DNA of 64,000 bases from Bactrocera neohumeralis (lineage: Eukaryota > Arthropoda > Insecta > Diptera > Tephritidae), in NCBI RefSeq assembly GCF_024586455.1, contig NC_065919.1, forward strand, positions 23,102,839 through 23,166,838. Reading direction: 5' to 3'. The translations under genes were made by a program, and so were the position numbers. Shown one piece after another: positions 46,724 through 58,127 of this stretch. The notes beneath the pieces were generated by a model. It saw only the letters and a list, made by a program, of their open reading frames with translations. It did not search any database and was not told the DNA's origin. Each line of letters opens with the position of its first letter. Position 1 is the stretch's first letter.

Positions 46724-47333
46724 CAAGGTGCGTTCTAAAGTAAACACGCGCCATCTATATGTCGACTGGTGCGTTAGAATCTGCTATCTGCCCGAAACAT
46801 TTCAATTGATGAAATCAAGTGATGGTGGAAATTCCATAGAAATGTCGTGAATTCATCAAAAATCAGCAGAAATCATCATTGAAATTCATGGGAATGGAAT
46901 TGAACATCTCCAAAACATCGATTTATCGCATTTTGACTGAACATTTGGGCTTACGAAATGTGTGTGCACGGTTTGTTCCGCACAAATTGACTGAAGACAA
47001 AAACTTGCTCAGAATCCAACATCCGAAGGACATCATTATTACCGATTATTTGACCAAAATATACATTTTTCGACTTCTTCCTTTTCGGAAAAATGCATTT
47101 GCCTATGAAATTAAAGCCTTATGCAGACGTAGAGGCCCTTCAAAAGGCTTGCACCGGCATACTGGTGGCCATACCGGCCAACGAGCTAAAACACTGGTTC
47201 GACATGCTTTTGGACCGTGCAAAAAGCTGTATTGAAGCAGAAGGAGACTATTTTGAATAAAATAAATAGATTTTGCCGAAAAAACTACTTGTTCTGTTTT
47301 TTTAAAATCCTGTTTACTTTGGAACACTTCTTG
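46724..47333 (+). mobile_element. Deleted mariner, family M, copy 2, intact ends
   Basis: TACAAGGTGCGTTCTAAAGT at the left and the complement of TACAAGAAGTGTTCCAAAGT at the right mark inverted repeats followed by AAACA, with TA on both sides. The plus strand carries, in one open frame, KFMGMELNISKTSIYRILTE, HLGLRNVCARFVPHKLTEDK and RIQHPKDIIITDYLTK. In a shifted frame it has YADVEALQKACTGILVAIPA and LKHWFDMLLDRAKSCIEAEG with its natural stop at about 47257. The catalytic DDD core is absent at the same KDI-IITDYL junction as copy 1. An additional deletion near 46797 removes the N-terminal region that copy 1 keeps. Confidence 0.88.
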
Positions 47334-47382
47334 TATATGCTATGCATTTAATCTATATATGTTTGTTAGCCAATATCTGTCA

Positions 47383-47466
47383 TATCTCGATTAATTTTGG
47401 ATGATACATACAACTTTTGGGTGAACAAAACTACTATACTCTGTCGCAACATGTGTTAAGAGTATA
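47383..47466 (-). repeat. Fragment of the second (GTCY)n family
   Basis: GTGAACAAAACTACTATACTCTG followed by CGCAACATG and GTTAAGAGTATAAAA is the diverged complement of the first 55 bases of the element at 24480. The rest is missing. Confidence 0.55.
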
Positions 47467-47496
47467 AAAACGGTATCGAAAAGTTGGGTTAAAAGG

Positions 47497-47582
47497 GTTA
47501 CTTTAATCAGTGTATCACCTTTGAAGGGAACAACAAATGTATGTTAAATAAAAAAAACGAATTTTACTAAAAAATATCTGGT
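47497..47582 (+). repeat. 3' trailer fragment of a mellifera-type mariner
   Basis: ATCAGTGTATCACCTTTGAA, then GGGAACAA, then a T/A-rich stretch, then TTTTACTAAAAAATATCTGG matches the 3' end of the relic at 34175-35075 (ATCAGTGTATCACCCTTAAA and on). No coding part remains. Confidence 0.55.
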
Positions 47583-48796
47583 ACTATGCTAGGCAGCTAA
47601 CTGACCTGTTAACTGGGTGTTTAGAACGCCCTTCATAAAAGTTCTTCATACAATATACAACCTATAAATACAATCGTCATCAAATGAGAAACTAGCTCAC
47701 CAGGAAATGCTCAAAATCTTGCCTTAACCTGAATAGAAGAAAGTACTTTAAGAAGGTGAAAGAAGTTCAGAAGTTCTCAAGCCAATTTGCCTTGTTTTAG
47801 TTGAATTGAAGCAAGTGCACACACGAATTAAAAAACTAAATGGAAAATGTGAGTTCAAAATGCTAACGAAAATGCTTAAGTCAATATGGAAGTACACGCA
47901 TAAGACTTACACACACACTCCCACATACACAGAGGTATGCAGCTGCAGTTCCCACTCATACATACATATAAACATATAATCTGTGAAAGCGTCAGTCTCA
48001 TTGGAAAGTTGTAAAATTTCTCAAAAGTATGCTTTAACACCAAACCATTGCCCAAAGGGCTCTGTATATGTGCGTGTGCATGTAAGCGCACAGCTATACA
48101 ATTGCTTGCAGTTGCCGTATTTGAAGAATTTTGAAGTTTTAACTACATATTTTCAATATTCTGAATTTTGCATTTCTTTTTTTCTGTGTTTGCGTGTTCT
48201 TTTCGTCAATTTTCTTTACTTTTTTATTTCTTTATTACTATTTTTTTACTACTATTTCACAATCTTTGTGTATCTTCTAGCTACACTCCACTTTCGGCTG
48301 ATTCTTTCACTTAACTTTGACTATCGAATATCTTAAGAAATAAACTTTTATCATATTTCGCAAATTTAACAATCGGCTCCAATTTCCCTCGTACATATTT
48401 GCTTAACTGCAGTCTGTCAGGGAAAGTGCGTGCAACGAGCGGAGAAACAGCAAATGAAATCTTGTATTTTTTTAATCAACAAAACTTTATGCGCTCTGTA
48501 TGTAACAGTTAATGTTAGTGCGGTTGAGCACAGCTTACATGGTTTCATACATACTTAGTAATCCTTCTAAAATATCTCTTGAAACTACATACTCCGATAA
48601 AGTGACAAAACAAGGTGTAACTTAAAGGTCACTACTTTTTTGGAAATGTTGACAGAACTTTTAATATAAGTTTACTATCATATGAAAGTAATTCGCTTCT
48701 ATTAAAGTTATGTACATGCCATATTCTAAGTAATCTTTATTTCACCACAATATCTCAGTAACTAACGAAATTGTTTATTTGCTTTTCTACTTGCAG
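47583..48796. other. Intron sequence before the 45-nt exon
   Basis: It includes a GC-richer CA/TG-rich patch at about 47880-48110 and T-rich sequence at about 48170-48260. No gene or transposon is recognised. It ends in the 3' splice site TTTTCTACTTGCAG. Confidence 0.5.
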
Positions 48797-48841
48797 AATT
48801 TGAAAAATCAAATCATGACGACGAACGTGTGGGTGGAGCAG
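48797..48841 (+). CDS. nAChRalpha1: nicotinic acetylcholine receptor alpha1, 45-nt exon
   Basis: Fifteen codons, NLKNQIMTTNVWVEQ, lie between a TTGCAG acceptor and a GTAAAT donor, in phase 0 at both ends. A 45-nt exon at this place is a conserved feature of nicotinic receptor genes. The peptide continues directly from LIDV of the previous exon and into EWNDYKLKW of the next. The MTTNVWVEQEW stretch contains the complementary-face loop D region of the extracellular domain, with its conserved Trp. The GTAAAT donor is weaker than the GTAAGT of the preceding exon. It is isolated between introns of 20.7 and 14.3 kb. Confidence 0.96.
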
Positions 48842-49049
48842 GTAAATAACCACGCTTAAGTGTTAGTTAAAGTATTTATGTTCGAAGATTTAATATCTCA
48901 ACAGAAGCAGTTACCTTTTCCGAAAATTGAGTCTAATAGTTTTTGAATGGTTTTTGAAATGAAATGTGTTTATAACGAGTTTTTCAACAAGAACGCTGCA
49001 AAAGTTATTTCTGTGAAAGTAAAATCGATGTCATTATGTTTGGAATTCG

Positions 49050-50050
49050 ATTTCTTTTGCATGGGCAGAAGTCCAGACGCTAAACCTAATTTTCGACGGT
49101 TTTCAAGCATAAATCGTCCGAGACTGCCGCAACTTCACGTTCAATATTTGTAAAAAGTTCATCAATAGTCGCTGGCTTGTTGGCATAGACCATAGAATTG
49201 ACGTAGCCCCACAGGAAATAGTCTAACGGCGTCAAATCGCACGACCGAGGCGGCCAATTGACAGGGTCATTTGGTGAGATAACACGATCACCAAACTGAG
49301 TTTTCAATAAATCGATTATCACATTCGGTGTGTGGCTTGTGGCGCCGTACTATTGGAACCATATATTTTCCAAGTCTATACCATCCAATTTGGGCCAAAA
49401 TTATCATTGAGCGGTAGCGACTCTCATTCACAGTAATGTGCCTGTCTCGATCATCATGGAAGAAGTACGGCCCAATGACCCCGCCGACCCATAAACCGCA
49501 CCAAACCTTAATTTTTCGCAATGCAATGGTCACTCGTGGAGTACGTGTTGATTGCTGTTTGACCAATAACGCATATTTTGCTTATTGGCGAAGCAATTCC
49601 ACCAGAAATGAGCCTCATCGCTAAAAATGATTCTTCGATGAAAATCCGGATTATTTTCAAGTTGTTGCTCAGCCCAATTCACAAACATAGGACGATTCTG
49701 GTGGTCAAGCGACTTCAGTTTTTGCCTCAATTTGATATTTTAAGAACGTATGCGAAGATTTTTTCGCAAAATTCGCCACAACAACGTCGCAGAGATGTCC
49801 AACGCTTGAAAACGACGTGTGAGAGACTGATTTCGGTCTTCCTCAATTGATGTTCTAGCGGCAGCAATATTCTCGACACTACGAGCACTTCTTTGCCTCA
49901 CTGGTACGGGAACATTTTGTACTATGCCTGTGGATTCAAATTTTTCCACTAGACGTAGCGATCCTAAAGTTGAGGCCACTGACTCCGAATTTCGGTAGTA
50001 AATTTTATTAATTTCGACTCGTTCTGGATCTTATATCTTTTCATGATAAC
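49050..50050 (-). pseudogene. DDE transposase relic, family D, copy 3 (nearly complete)
   Basis: The best-preserved transposase of this family in the window. On the minus strand, from right to left, it reads TLGSLRLVEKFESTGIVQNV and ENIAAARTSIEEDRNQSLTR (helix-turn-helix region, 49740-49979). Then FSDEAHFWWNCFANKQN holds the first catalytic Asp (about 49570-49620), and IKVWCGLWVGGVIGPYFFHD follows (about 49440-49510). Finally LLKTQFGDRVI and NWPPRSCDLTPLDYFLWGYV hold the third catalytic region (about 49200-49290), with TIDELFTNIEREVAAVSDDL after it. At least three frameshifts break it. Compared with copies 1, 2 and 4 the peptide differs clearly, so it is a related subfamily. Confidence 0.88.
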
Positions 50051-50499
50051 ATGGTTAACCTTACTGAAGAGAAATGTTGAACGAGTGGGAAAAAATGTGG
50101 TATTATTTGCAGTCGTTATCGGTCGACTTTTGTGGCTTCGTTTTGAAAAGACCCGTTATAATGCCCGATTTGTGAAAAAAGATGATTTATTTAGAGTTTT
50201 ATTAACAAAAAACTTTCCATTTGATGATTTTGCTCAAATTTCAGATAATTTTTATCAAGTCAACAGTACTGATGATGTTCAATTTAATGGTTGGGAATCC
50301 CATCGGTCCAATTTCTAAACTAAGTTCCCAAGTTGAACGAGTACTGCCCTTTTTTACACCGGAATTAAAGCAGAAAACAAATATTAATCATCGAAGATCA
50401 TTTTATTGTTTTTCAAAACATTATCTATTAAGGTCTATACACTTTTTCATGCGTTTTAAACAAATTTTCGAAACACATTTGCCACTATAATTGAAGTAT

Positions 50500-51345
50500 C
50501 TACAAAACATGATACCTGAACACTGAACACATCAACCGCCTCTTTAGTATCGAAAAACTAAGAGGCCAGCTTATTCTTTAGGTACGGGAACAAAGAGTGA
50601 TCATATGATGCCAAGTCAGCACTATGCGGCGGATGACTCTTCAAATCGATGTTTTGTGTGGCCAAAAATGCAGTTGTTTCAGACGGTGTGTGAGAGCTCG
50701 CATTGTATTGGTGAAGAGTGATTAGTCTTCACCGGTTGGTTTTCCTGATTCCTTGAAAGACAACTGGCAAACAATGCTCCACTCATAATTTACTGTTCTT
50801 CGTTATTATGGTCACATAAAAAAAGACCACCATTTGCTTGGCGTCCAAACAACTTTTGTTGGATTCTTCTCATTTGGAAATACCCATACAGTCAGCTGCA
50901 GTTTTCGTCCGGGCTCAAATGCATAAATGCACGATTCTTCACCTGTCACTCTGTCATAACTACATATGTATGTATTGAAGCATCGCTATCGTATCTTTTG
51001 AACATTTTTCCAAGCCCATCGACATCAGTGTTTTTTGAGCGATTGACACATTTTGTGGATCAGATTTTTTTACGATCAAATGTTCATGCAATATTGAATC
51101 CCAACAATGTCTGTGGTTGTCTCAATCTCACGATATATTACATAACGACTTTGCAATATCAGTCTGCTCAAAGCATCAATATTTCCCAGAAAAAGAACTG
51201 ATTTTGGATGACCTTCACGAAATACGTCTTGGACAGCTCTACGACCTTGATTGTATTCACCACACCATTTCATCATTGAAAGACTTACGCTTACGAAAAT
51301 TCTCGTTCTGTAAGGAATATATTTCGCGCGCTTCACTCAACTTAT
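50500..51345 (-). pseudogene. mariner transposase relic, SETMAR-like type
   Basis: The minus strand carries, in order: MKWCGEYNQGRRAVQDVFRE (about 51225-51285) and LILQSRYVIYREIETTTDIV (about 51100-51160) from the helix-turn-helix half; VTGEESCIYAFEPGRKLQ (about 50880-50945), in which the first catalytic Asp (usually GDE) is now Glu; VWVFPNEKNPTKVVWTPSK; and near the end FLATQNIDLKSHPPHSADLA (third catalytic region, about 50625-50685) with FPYLKNKLAS and KEAVDV. Frames change several times. It abuts family D copy 4, which runs in the opposite direction. Confidence 0.85.
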
Positions 51346-51369
51346 GGTCAATATAATCTGCTACTACCT

Positions 51370-52230
51370 ACTGAGCGTACTACCATCACCCATTTTGATA
51401 ACCAGCATTCATTATTGGATCATATTCGACCGAATAGACCACGTCCAGCACGCAGTGCAGAAAATAATGCAGCCGAAGCTGAGATCTTAAATTGAAAGCG
51501 TACAAAATACAGCTTTTGCAAGTGTGGAAGCTGCCCGACACTCCCAAGCGTAATCACTTCATTCTATGGGCTCTTTTAAAGTTCCGACGTTTCCGAGCCA
51601 AATTCTGTTCAGCGATGGGGCCTATTTCTGGTTCAATGGGTATGTAAACAAGCAAAATTTTCGCATTTGGGACGAAGAGCACTCTAAAGGGATTCAAGGG
51701 CTGTCATTTCGTTCAGAAAAAAACAACAGTTTGGTGTTGTTTGCTGGCCGATGGAATCATCGGTCTTTATTTCTTCGAAAATGATGCCATGATAACCGAC
51801 TATTTGATGCCTGAAATTGAGACTCGTGAGCTCGGGAGACTTTTGGTTTCAACAAGACGGTGCCACTTCCCACACATCGCATCAATCAATGGATTTATTG
51901 GGAAAGCACTCAGGTGACCAGACAATTTCACGGTTGGGCCAGTCAATTGGCCACCAAGATCCTGTGATATCAAAACGCTAGACTTTTTCCTGTGGGCATA
52001 TGTAAAGGCTAAAGTCTTTGCGGACAATCCACTCAGGCTTTTGAGCATAACATCAAGCGTATCATCCGCCAGTTACCAGTCGAAATGCTCGTACGAGTCA
52101 TCGAAAATTGGACTCAACGGATAGACTAACTGAGACGTAGCCGCGCCCAACATTTAAAAGAGATAATCTTAAAAAACAAATGCCAAAGAATGATCTTTCG
52201 AATGATAATAAACATTATCCGTAAAAGTTT
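51370..52230 (+). pseudogene. DDE transposase relic, family D, copy 4
   Basis: The plus strand reads TERTTITHFDNQHSLLDHIR and PNRPRPARSAENNAAEAEI (51375-51488). A deletion leads to QILFSDGAYFWFNGYVNKQN (about 51598-51660), with the first catalytic Asp kept. Then come FRIWDEE and RSEKNNSLVLFAGRW (about 51660-51750), a decayed FQQDGATSHTSHQSMDLLGK (about 51845-51905), and a decayed third catalytic region near 51935-51990. It ends LVRVIENWTQRID and RRSRAQHLKEIILKN at about 52090-52180. It shares its trailer (CTTTCGAATGATAATAAA) with copy 1 at 13048-13065. Confidence 0.82.
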
Positions 52231-53689
52231 AAATTTCTTTAAGAATGCAGGCAACTTCGAAATGGATTATCCTTAATAAGGATTTTGATATAATTCTAGG
52301 TCATAACTTAGAGGAGAAACAACAATTTTCTACAAAGCCTCGTTGAGATTACCCCAAGTACTTAAGAAGAGAAAGTTTATACCATATATTCTTAAATGGG
52401 AGTGACCATGCGCACTTTTCAAAACCTTAAAACCATCGTTCGAATCAAGTATTTTTAAAAACACTTTAAAATGTTTTTACTGAATTCAATATATACAGCT
52501 ATGAAAGTTTTTACAAAAACATTTTGAATCCGTATCCATTGCAAAACCTAATATCATCGTCCTTTTCCATACACATTTTGCATATAAACATCGTCTGCAA
52601 GTGTAGAGTAGTTGACACAACCCCCTCCATACCAAACATTATTGATTTTTGACCACAAAGTGTTGGCAATTCGAAGCATTTTACCTCAATAGTTTCCCAC
52701 AACTATCCGGCTACCCACTCACTTTAACATATTAACCTGGCTCGTAGCTGGTAATCGTTGCTAAAGCACAACATTCGCTTGCAGTGCACGTACTTTTGGC
52801 AACGTCTGTGGCCATTAAATGCATTCCACGGAAGCAGCGTTGCAGCAATAAGGCTTGATTTGGCGAAATCGGCGGGCACCGCATGTTACGATTCTGCTTA
52901 CTCTTGTTTTGGCAATTGAAATTTATGTTGCAGCGCTAGCAATACTGCGCTCAGCCCAAAATTTATTGACGACACGCTCCCTATATACATATGTAGCTAC
53001 AGTATTCGGGAATTTATTGTATCAAACATGTTGATCACAACTGCGATATTGGTTTCGATATTATGATTTAAGCGAAGATAGGTTTAAATTAATATACGAG
53101 TAAAAAGTATTTTCGCACTGTGGTTACAAATATTGAAATATTTTTTAAACAAAATTTCAAACTAGAGGTTCCAGTCTTTTAACTTGCTTAACATCAAGTC
53201 TACACCATCCAGTTCATTATCAAAGTCTGGTAGGTGATAAACGATCTCAAATTTCAATGACGATAGGGTACATTTAGATGTCACTGCTCTTTTCCTTTTC
53301 AAACAGAGCAACAATCTTATAGTCTGGCCTTTGCTACAAGTGCTTAAGTTCTCATAAGATTCTCAAAGTTCTTAAAATCGACTACCACGTGACCTGTTAA
53401 TGAAGATTAATGGATATTAATGAAATGGAGGCACAGTTTTTATATCCAGACAAGAAAAAAAAAACCAAAAAAAAAAACTTTCTACCTCCCCCGACATTTA
53501 TCGTCGACCATCCTCACTATTGATAAGACGTATTTTGTCAATAGATGTCGTTGAAGTCGTATATATCCAATGCTACCAATCACATTGTGTATGGTATGAC
53601 ATGTTGGATAGGTGAGATTTTAAGCTTCATTTTACCAAAAAATTAAATTCGGGGAAGTTGAAAAAAAGTTACAGCTGTTCAAAAATGAA
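52231..53689. other. No gene; includes a GC-richer patch at 52.7-53.0 kb
   Basis: AT-rich sequence except 52700-52990, which is GC-richer with GCAGCG/GTTGC-type words and looks single-copy. An A-rich run lies at 53454-53480. No coding sequence or transposon is recognised. Confidence 0.4.
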
Positions 53690-54362
53690 TGTACCACATG
53701 AATTGTCTGTGAAAAATTTAATGTACCAAATTAACATCTGCGATTCTTTGCTGAAACGAATGAAATCGAACCATTTCTGAAGCGAATGGTTACAGGAGAC
53801 GTATCAAATACGACAATAATGTGCGAAACGCCACGAAAGGTTATGTTGAGTGTTTGGTGGAATTGGATAGGGACATCCACTATGAGCTGCTTCAGCCTGG
53901 TCGGACGATTGATTCTACATTTTACTGTCAACAACTGATGAGATTGAATATATCAATCGAAAAAAACGGCCAGAACTGATCAACAGAAAGGCCTTCACCT
54001 TTCATTAGGAAAACGCTAGACCACACACATCTTTGATGACTCAGAAAAACTGGGAGAGCTTGGCTGGGAAGTGTTGATGCATCCACTGAACGTCATCGGA
54101 CTAATATTTACTTCGGTCAATGCAGAACTCCCTTGATGGAGTAAAGTTGGCTTCAAAAGAAGCCTGTGAAAATTACTTGTCGCAGTTTTTCGCTGAGAAA
54201 CCAGACAAATTTTACACTGATGGAATAATGTCGCTAGCTAAAAAATGGCAAAAAGTATTCGACCGAAATGGTACATATTTGGTTTATTAAAGTTCAATAC
54301 AAAAATTAAAAAAAAAGTTGAAATTTGATTAGAAATACGAAAAGACTTTTTCGACTACCCAA
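53690..54362 (+). pseudogene. mariner transposase relic, irritans (Hsmar1-like) type
   Basis: The plus strand follows an irritans-type mariner from its middle to its end: ICDSLLKRNEIEPFLKRMVT (53731-53790), then HYELLQPGRTIDSTFYCQQL (about 53879-53938), then QLMRLNISIEKNGQN, then ENARPHTSL at about 54009 (second catalytic region, Asp replaced), then LGELGWEVLMHP, then NSLDGVKLASKEACENYLSQ and FFAEKPDKFYTDGIMSLAKK. It ends FDRNGTYLVY with stop at about 54290. The trailer ends AAGACTTTTTCGACTACCCA at about 54357, which is an irritans-type right inverted repeat. The left half and left end are missing. Confidence 0.88.
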
Positions 54363-55480
54363 TATTTTCTTAATAAAATAGGTAATATCTTTGAATTGTA
54401 TATTTTGGCCTTGTTTTTCTGAATATTTGTATGCTTTGCTCATTCAACTCTTGAAGAAGAGCCCGTGAAGTAGTCTCGAGCGGTAACTATAATAAGTTAT
54501 TTTTTTCACATGCTGTATACTCATTATTTGTTTTTTTGGACTTGCTGTGAAAAAAAAGTTTTTGAAAATAAAAAATTAAAAAAACAACCTGGGGTTATGG
54601 AGCTAACAGTGTCTGGACTTTAAGCGTCTTGTCTTGTATAATATATCTCGAGCTTCAAAATAAGCATCCCAAGCATATACCTTTACAATAATTTTGAAAA
54701 AATTCAACAGATTAGAGTAAACCAGTGGCGGATCCAGCGGGGATTTGAGGTCAAATACAAAAATATTTACAAAATAATGTCAATATTAAAAATTAGATAG
54801 CACAAGCCCCAGAGTGTAACCAACACTAAAATATACCCATGAGACTCTTAACTTTCGAAAAAGCCATAAAGAAAAGGTATTTCTCTTTACAGCATATCAT
54901 TTTCAAATGGAAACTATATTAATCTAAAATCATGTCGTATATGAAGGATATCCGTCAATAATACAATAGAAATCCAAATATCAATATTTAAAAGATTTAT
55001 AAATAAGGTATCACTCGTCCAGAACAACGTGCTTGATTCAAAACCATTAGAAAAAGTTAAGCGTTTTTCAAAACATCAAAACACTTTTTGAAGCTTGCAG
55101 TGCTTCAGTATTTACGTTACTAACAAATGTATGCTTCACGGCACAGCGAAAATATTGTCATGAAACTAACAAAAGTGTTGCATACTTTTTGGCTACTTCA
55201 ATAGTGTTTTATTACAAGCTTATCGTATGTGGATAATGGCTCTAAATTATTTCAAAGAAAATTTGTTTGCTTCAAATTTATTTTCTGATATTAAAACCAT
55301 CGAAACTAACTTTTTTCCTAAATAACCACACCTTGGCTTTAATCAGTGATTTTGTGTATAAAATTGCAAAATTTTCCAAGCACCGAAATGTAGACAATCA
55401 AATCAAAGTTTTTAAACTTTCAAAATGTAAAGAGAACTTTGCAAAATCCTATACCAGTTACCAATAGAAAATTTAAACAA
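54363..55480. other. No gene recognised
   Basis: AT-rich intron sequence without recognisable repeats or coding motifs. Confidence 0.4.
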
Positions 55481-56330
55481 CCTTTTACTTAGCATGAATT
55501 CGACGAGTTGCTAAGAGGTAAATAGAAGCATAAACGCGCTCATAAATATGCAAAGCTATCAAAATGGGCTCAATTGGTACTGCCAGGCTATATAGTGTTG
55601 AATTAAGCGCCAAATGCAACAAAAATCGTTGGATACCTATTTTATGGAGCAGCCGCGACGACGATGAGCCCAAAAGTTTAATGCTTAGCGGTTGCTAACC
55701 GAACCAATACGAATGTTCCAGCCACTAGTTATATATGAAAAATGTAGCATACTTTTAAGCGAAATAGCATAATTTATGCAGCTTCCCCAGAACAGGGCTG
55801 CTATTTGCCAATACAAAATAGCCAAACGGCAAAGTCGACAAAATGTGCCGGACAGAAGAGCGAGATTGTGGTGAGTGGGAGGTAAACCGCGCATACCAGG
55901 GTATAGATGTCAATAGAGGGGAAGCGTGGAAATGCGGATTTTGCTAAAGGGTATTACAGTTTGAAAGTCAATGAATTTGTGGGCAGCTCAACTATGCGCA
56001 ACCAACATCACCAACAGCTGCCGCAAGTTGCCAGTGCCACAGGCGTTGGACGTCACTTATACGTAACGGAAATAGACATCCGCACTATGCAGCAACGGCA
56101 TACATATGTACATATGTATTGGCTGCATTTGAGCGCTGCAACAGCCGTTTGTGTTTGTTGTGTGTCTGTGGGCGTTGTCGGGAGTGTTCCTGCGCAGCCA
56201 AGCGGTGATTCAAATATTTTGCTTTGGCATGCAAATATTTTTTTTTTAACAGTTATAATAGTGTACAGCAGTGATTTAATATTTTTTTGTAAAAAAGTAT
56301 CATTTAATTTACGTTGAAGAAAATAATCTG
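55481..56330. other. Non-coding, GC-richer single-copy-looking block
   Basis: Balanced base composition and frames open on both strands (for example 55907-56317, 136 codons, and its minus-strand overlap). It has a TGTGTTTGTTGTGTGTCTGTG stretch near 56150. No recognised protein. Confidence 0.4.
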
Positions 56331-56639
56331 TTTTTATATATTGCTGAGGCCAAGTTACCAAACGCATATTTTTGCATAATGAGGTTAAATCATTGCTTTC
56401 GCGCTTGACATTTAATGTTGATGATATATAACTTTGGATTCAGCGAGTCGTTGCTCTGGAGAGAGTGCAATTTCAGTTCGGACCTCAAAACTTAAAAGCT
56501 TACTTAAAAATTGCGAAGAAAGCAATAATGACAACTTAAATAATAGGAAACCTGGTAAGTGGTTGATTGGTTAAAAACAGAGGCGCATGAGCACCAAATC
56601 GAAGGAGGTCGAAATGAGGCCATTATCCCTTATCCAGCC

Positions 56640-57130
56640 ACTCAGTGGATTAAAAAAAAACTTCGTCCTATTTCACCCCAGCTACTTAATGTTTCTTAAA
56701 TTGGAAGATTGGAACCCGTAAAATATCTCTCGTCTTATCCGGCTGAAGGCTGGGTATTTACATAAATAATGTTCCAGCGTCTCATCATCTTTCACGCATT
56801 CTCTGCATTCGGCCGAATCCACATTTCCAATTTTCGGAAATTGGGATCTTATGGGTCGGTCCACTGTGATGACCCTTCTAACGTTTGGAACAGCTTGGGG
56901 GAACTGTGTCTCCAGCTGCTCCCGAGCGAGCTAGTTCTATTCTAGGCACTCAGATAATATTAATCGATTTACCTAATAAAAGTCTACTTATTGCCTGCTT
57001 GCTGTACGGATAAACTTAATAACCGCTTGGCTATTCGTTAGAATATTTATTGCCTTGCTGAGTAGAGCAGAAGCCCACTTGACATCTTCTGCTTTGTATG
57101 GATTAGTACAGAAGAAGCCTCCTCTTCTCT
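56640..57130 (-). pseudogene. LINE C-terminal relic: RNase H edge and cysteine tail
   Basis: The minus strand has NILTNSQAVIKFIRTASRQ (about 56990-57045), a decayed form of the RNase H motif TDSQAALKAL in which the catalytic Asp is replaced by Asn. Further on comes RVITVDRPIRSQFPKIGNVD (about 56805-56875), then the tail SAECRECVKDDETLEHYLCK with YPAFSRIRREIF. It ends at a stop near 56682. It is a 5'-truncated Jockey/R1-like copy of a family different from those at 2911 and 7280. Confidence 0.72.
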
Positions 57131-57500
57131 TCTTCTCAACTTAGCTCCAGTTCATTAACAAGGTCGAGAATGCTACCAATGCATGTAATGACGCCGAGTT
57201 GGCTCCAATTGCAAAAATTGTGAACCGACTGGTCGAAAGCATTACCTCACAATTCGTTTGTATATACGTATAGATGTATGTTGGCCGGTTGTCGAGGATA
57301 ACCCTCATACCCTTTGTTTCTGTGGACTTCCCTAGCAAACAGACCCTTTGCACCTGTTCCAGGACTTTTTGCAGCACTTTTTCGATAATGTCATCTACCG
57401 AACCACCGCACCATTAGTTGGTATGGGGCGGATGACATTTCTGATTACCCAATGGAACATGTGGGGTCGTAAGCCCAACATGGGTCGATGGTTGGAGCAT
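57131..57500. other. No gene recognised
   Basis: Probably an upstream part of the same LINE relic, but no motif can be named. The 78-codon minus-strand frame at 57141-57377 is unrecognised. Confidence 0.35.
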
Positions 57501-57502
57501 TT

Positions 57503-58127
57503 TATACCCTGAATAGATTATATTCAGTTTGTCACGAAGTCACCCAGAAGAAAGCGTCGGAGACCATATAAAGTATATATATAAATGATCAGTATGTTGA
57601 GTTGAGTCGATTTAGCCATGTCCGTCTGTCTGTCTGTCCGTCTGTATATATACGATCAGTTTTTAAGATATCGTTTAGAAATTTTGCAAACGTCATTATC
57701 TCTTGAAGAAGCTGCTCATTTGTCCGAACAGCCGATATCGGACCACTATAACATATAGCTGCCATATAAACTGAACGATCGGAATCAAGTTCTTGTATGG
57801 AAAACTTTCACATTTGACAATGTATCTTCACGAAATTTGGTATAAATTATTTTCCTAAGGCAAACATGTAATCTTCGAAGAAATTGTTCAGATCGGCTCA
57901 CTATAGCATATAGCTGCCATACAAACCTAACGATCGGAATTAAGGGCTTGTATGGGAAACTTTTGCATTTGACGTGGTATCTTCACGAAATTTGACATGG
58001 ATTACTGCTTAAGGTAATAATATAATCTCCGAAAAAATTGTTCAGATCGGATTACTATAGCGTATAGCTTCCGTACAAACTGAACACATAGTTACTAAAA
58101 GAGATGCACCTGTGACCATGTGTTTTT
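57503..58127 (+). mobile_element. mini-me/DINE-like element, forward copy
   Basis: It starts ATACCCTGAATAGATTATAT and continues with GAAAGCGTCGGAGACCATATA, (TA)n, core GAGTCGATTTAGCCATGTCC, a GTCY run at about 57620-57645, two AGCTGCCATA sub-repeats and the closing GATGCACCTGTGA. The usual 3' end (AAGGGTATATTAGCTTCGG) is missing. Confidence 0.8.

Larger units (their letters stand above)
28074..48796 (+). other. nAChRalpha1 intron, 20.7 kb
   Basis: The intron is bounded by GTAAGT at 28074 and a pyrimidine-rich TTTTCTACTTGCAG at 48796. It is filled mostly with transposon relics described separately, plus GC-richer single-copy-looking blocks. A candidate recursive splice site lies at 33584. I see no nested gene. 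Confidence 0.9.
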
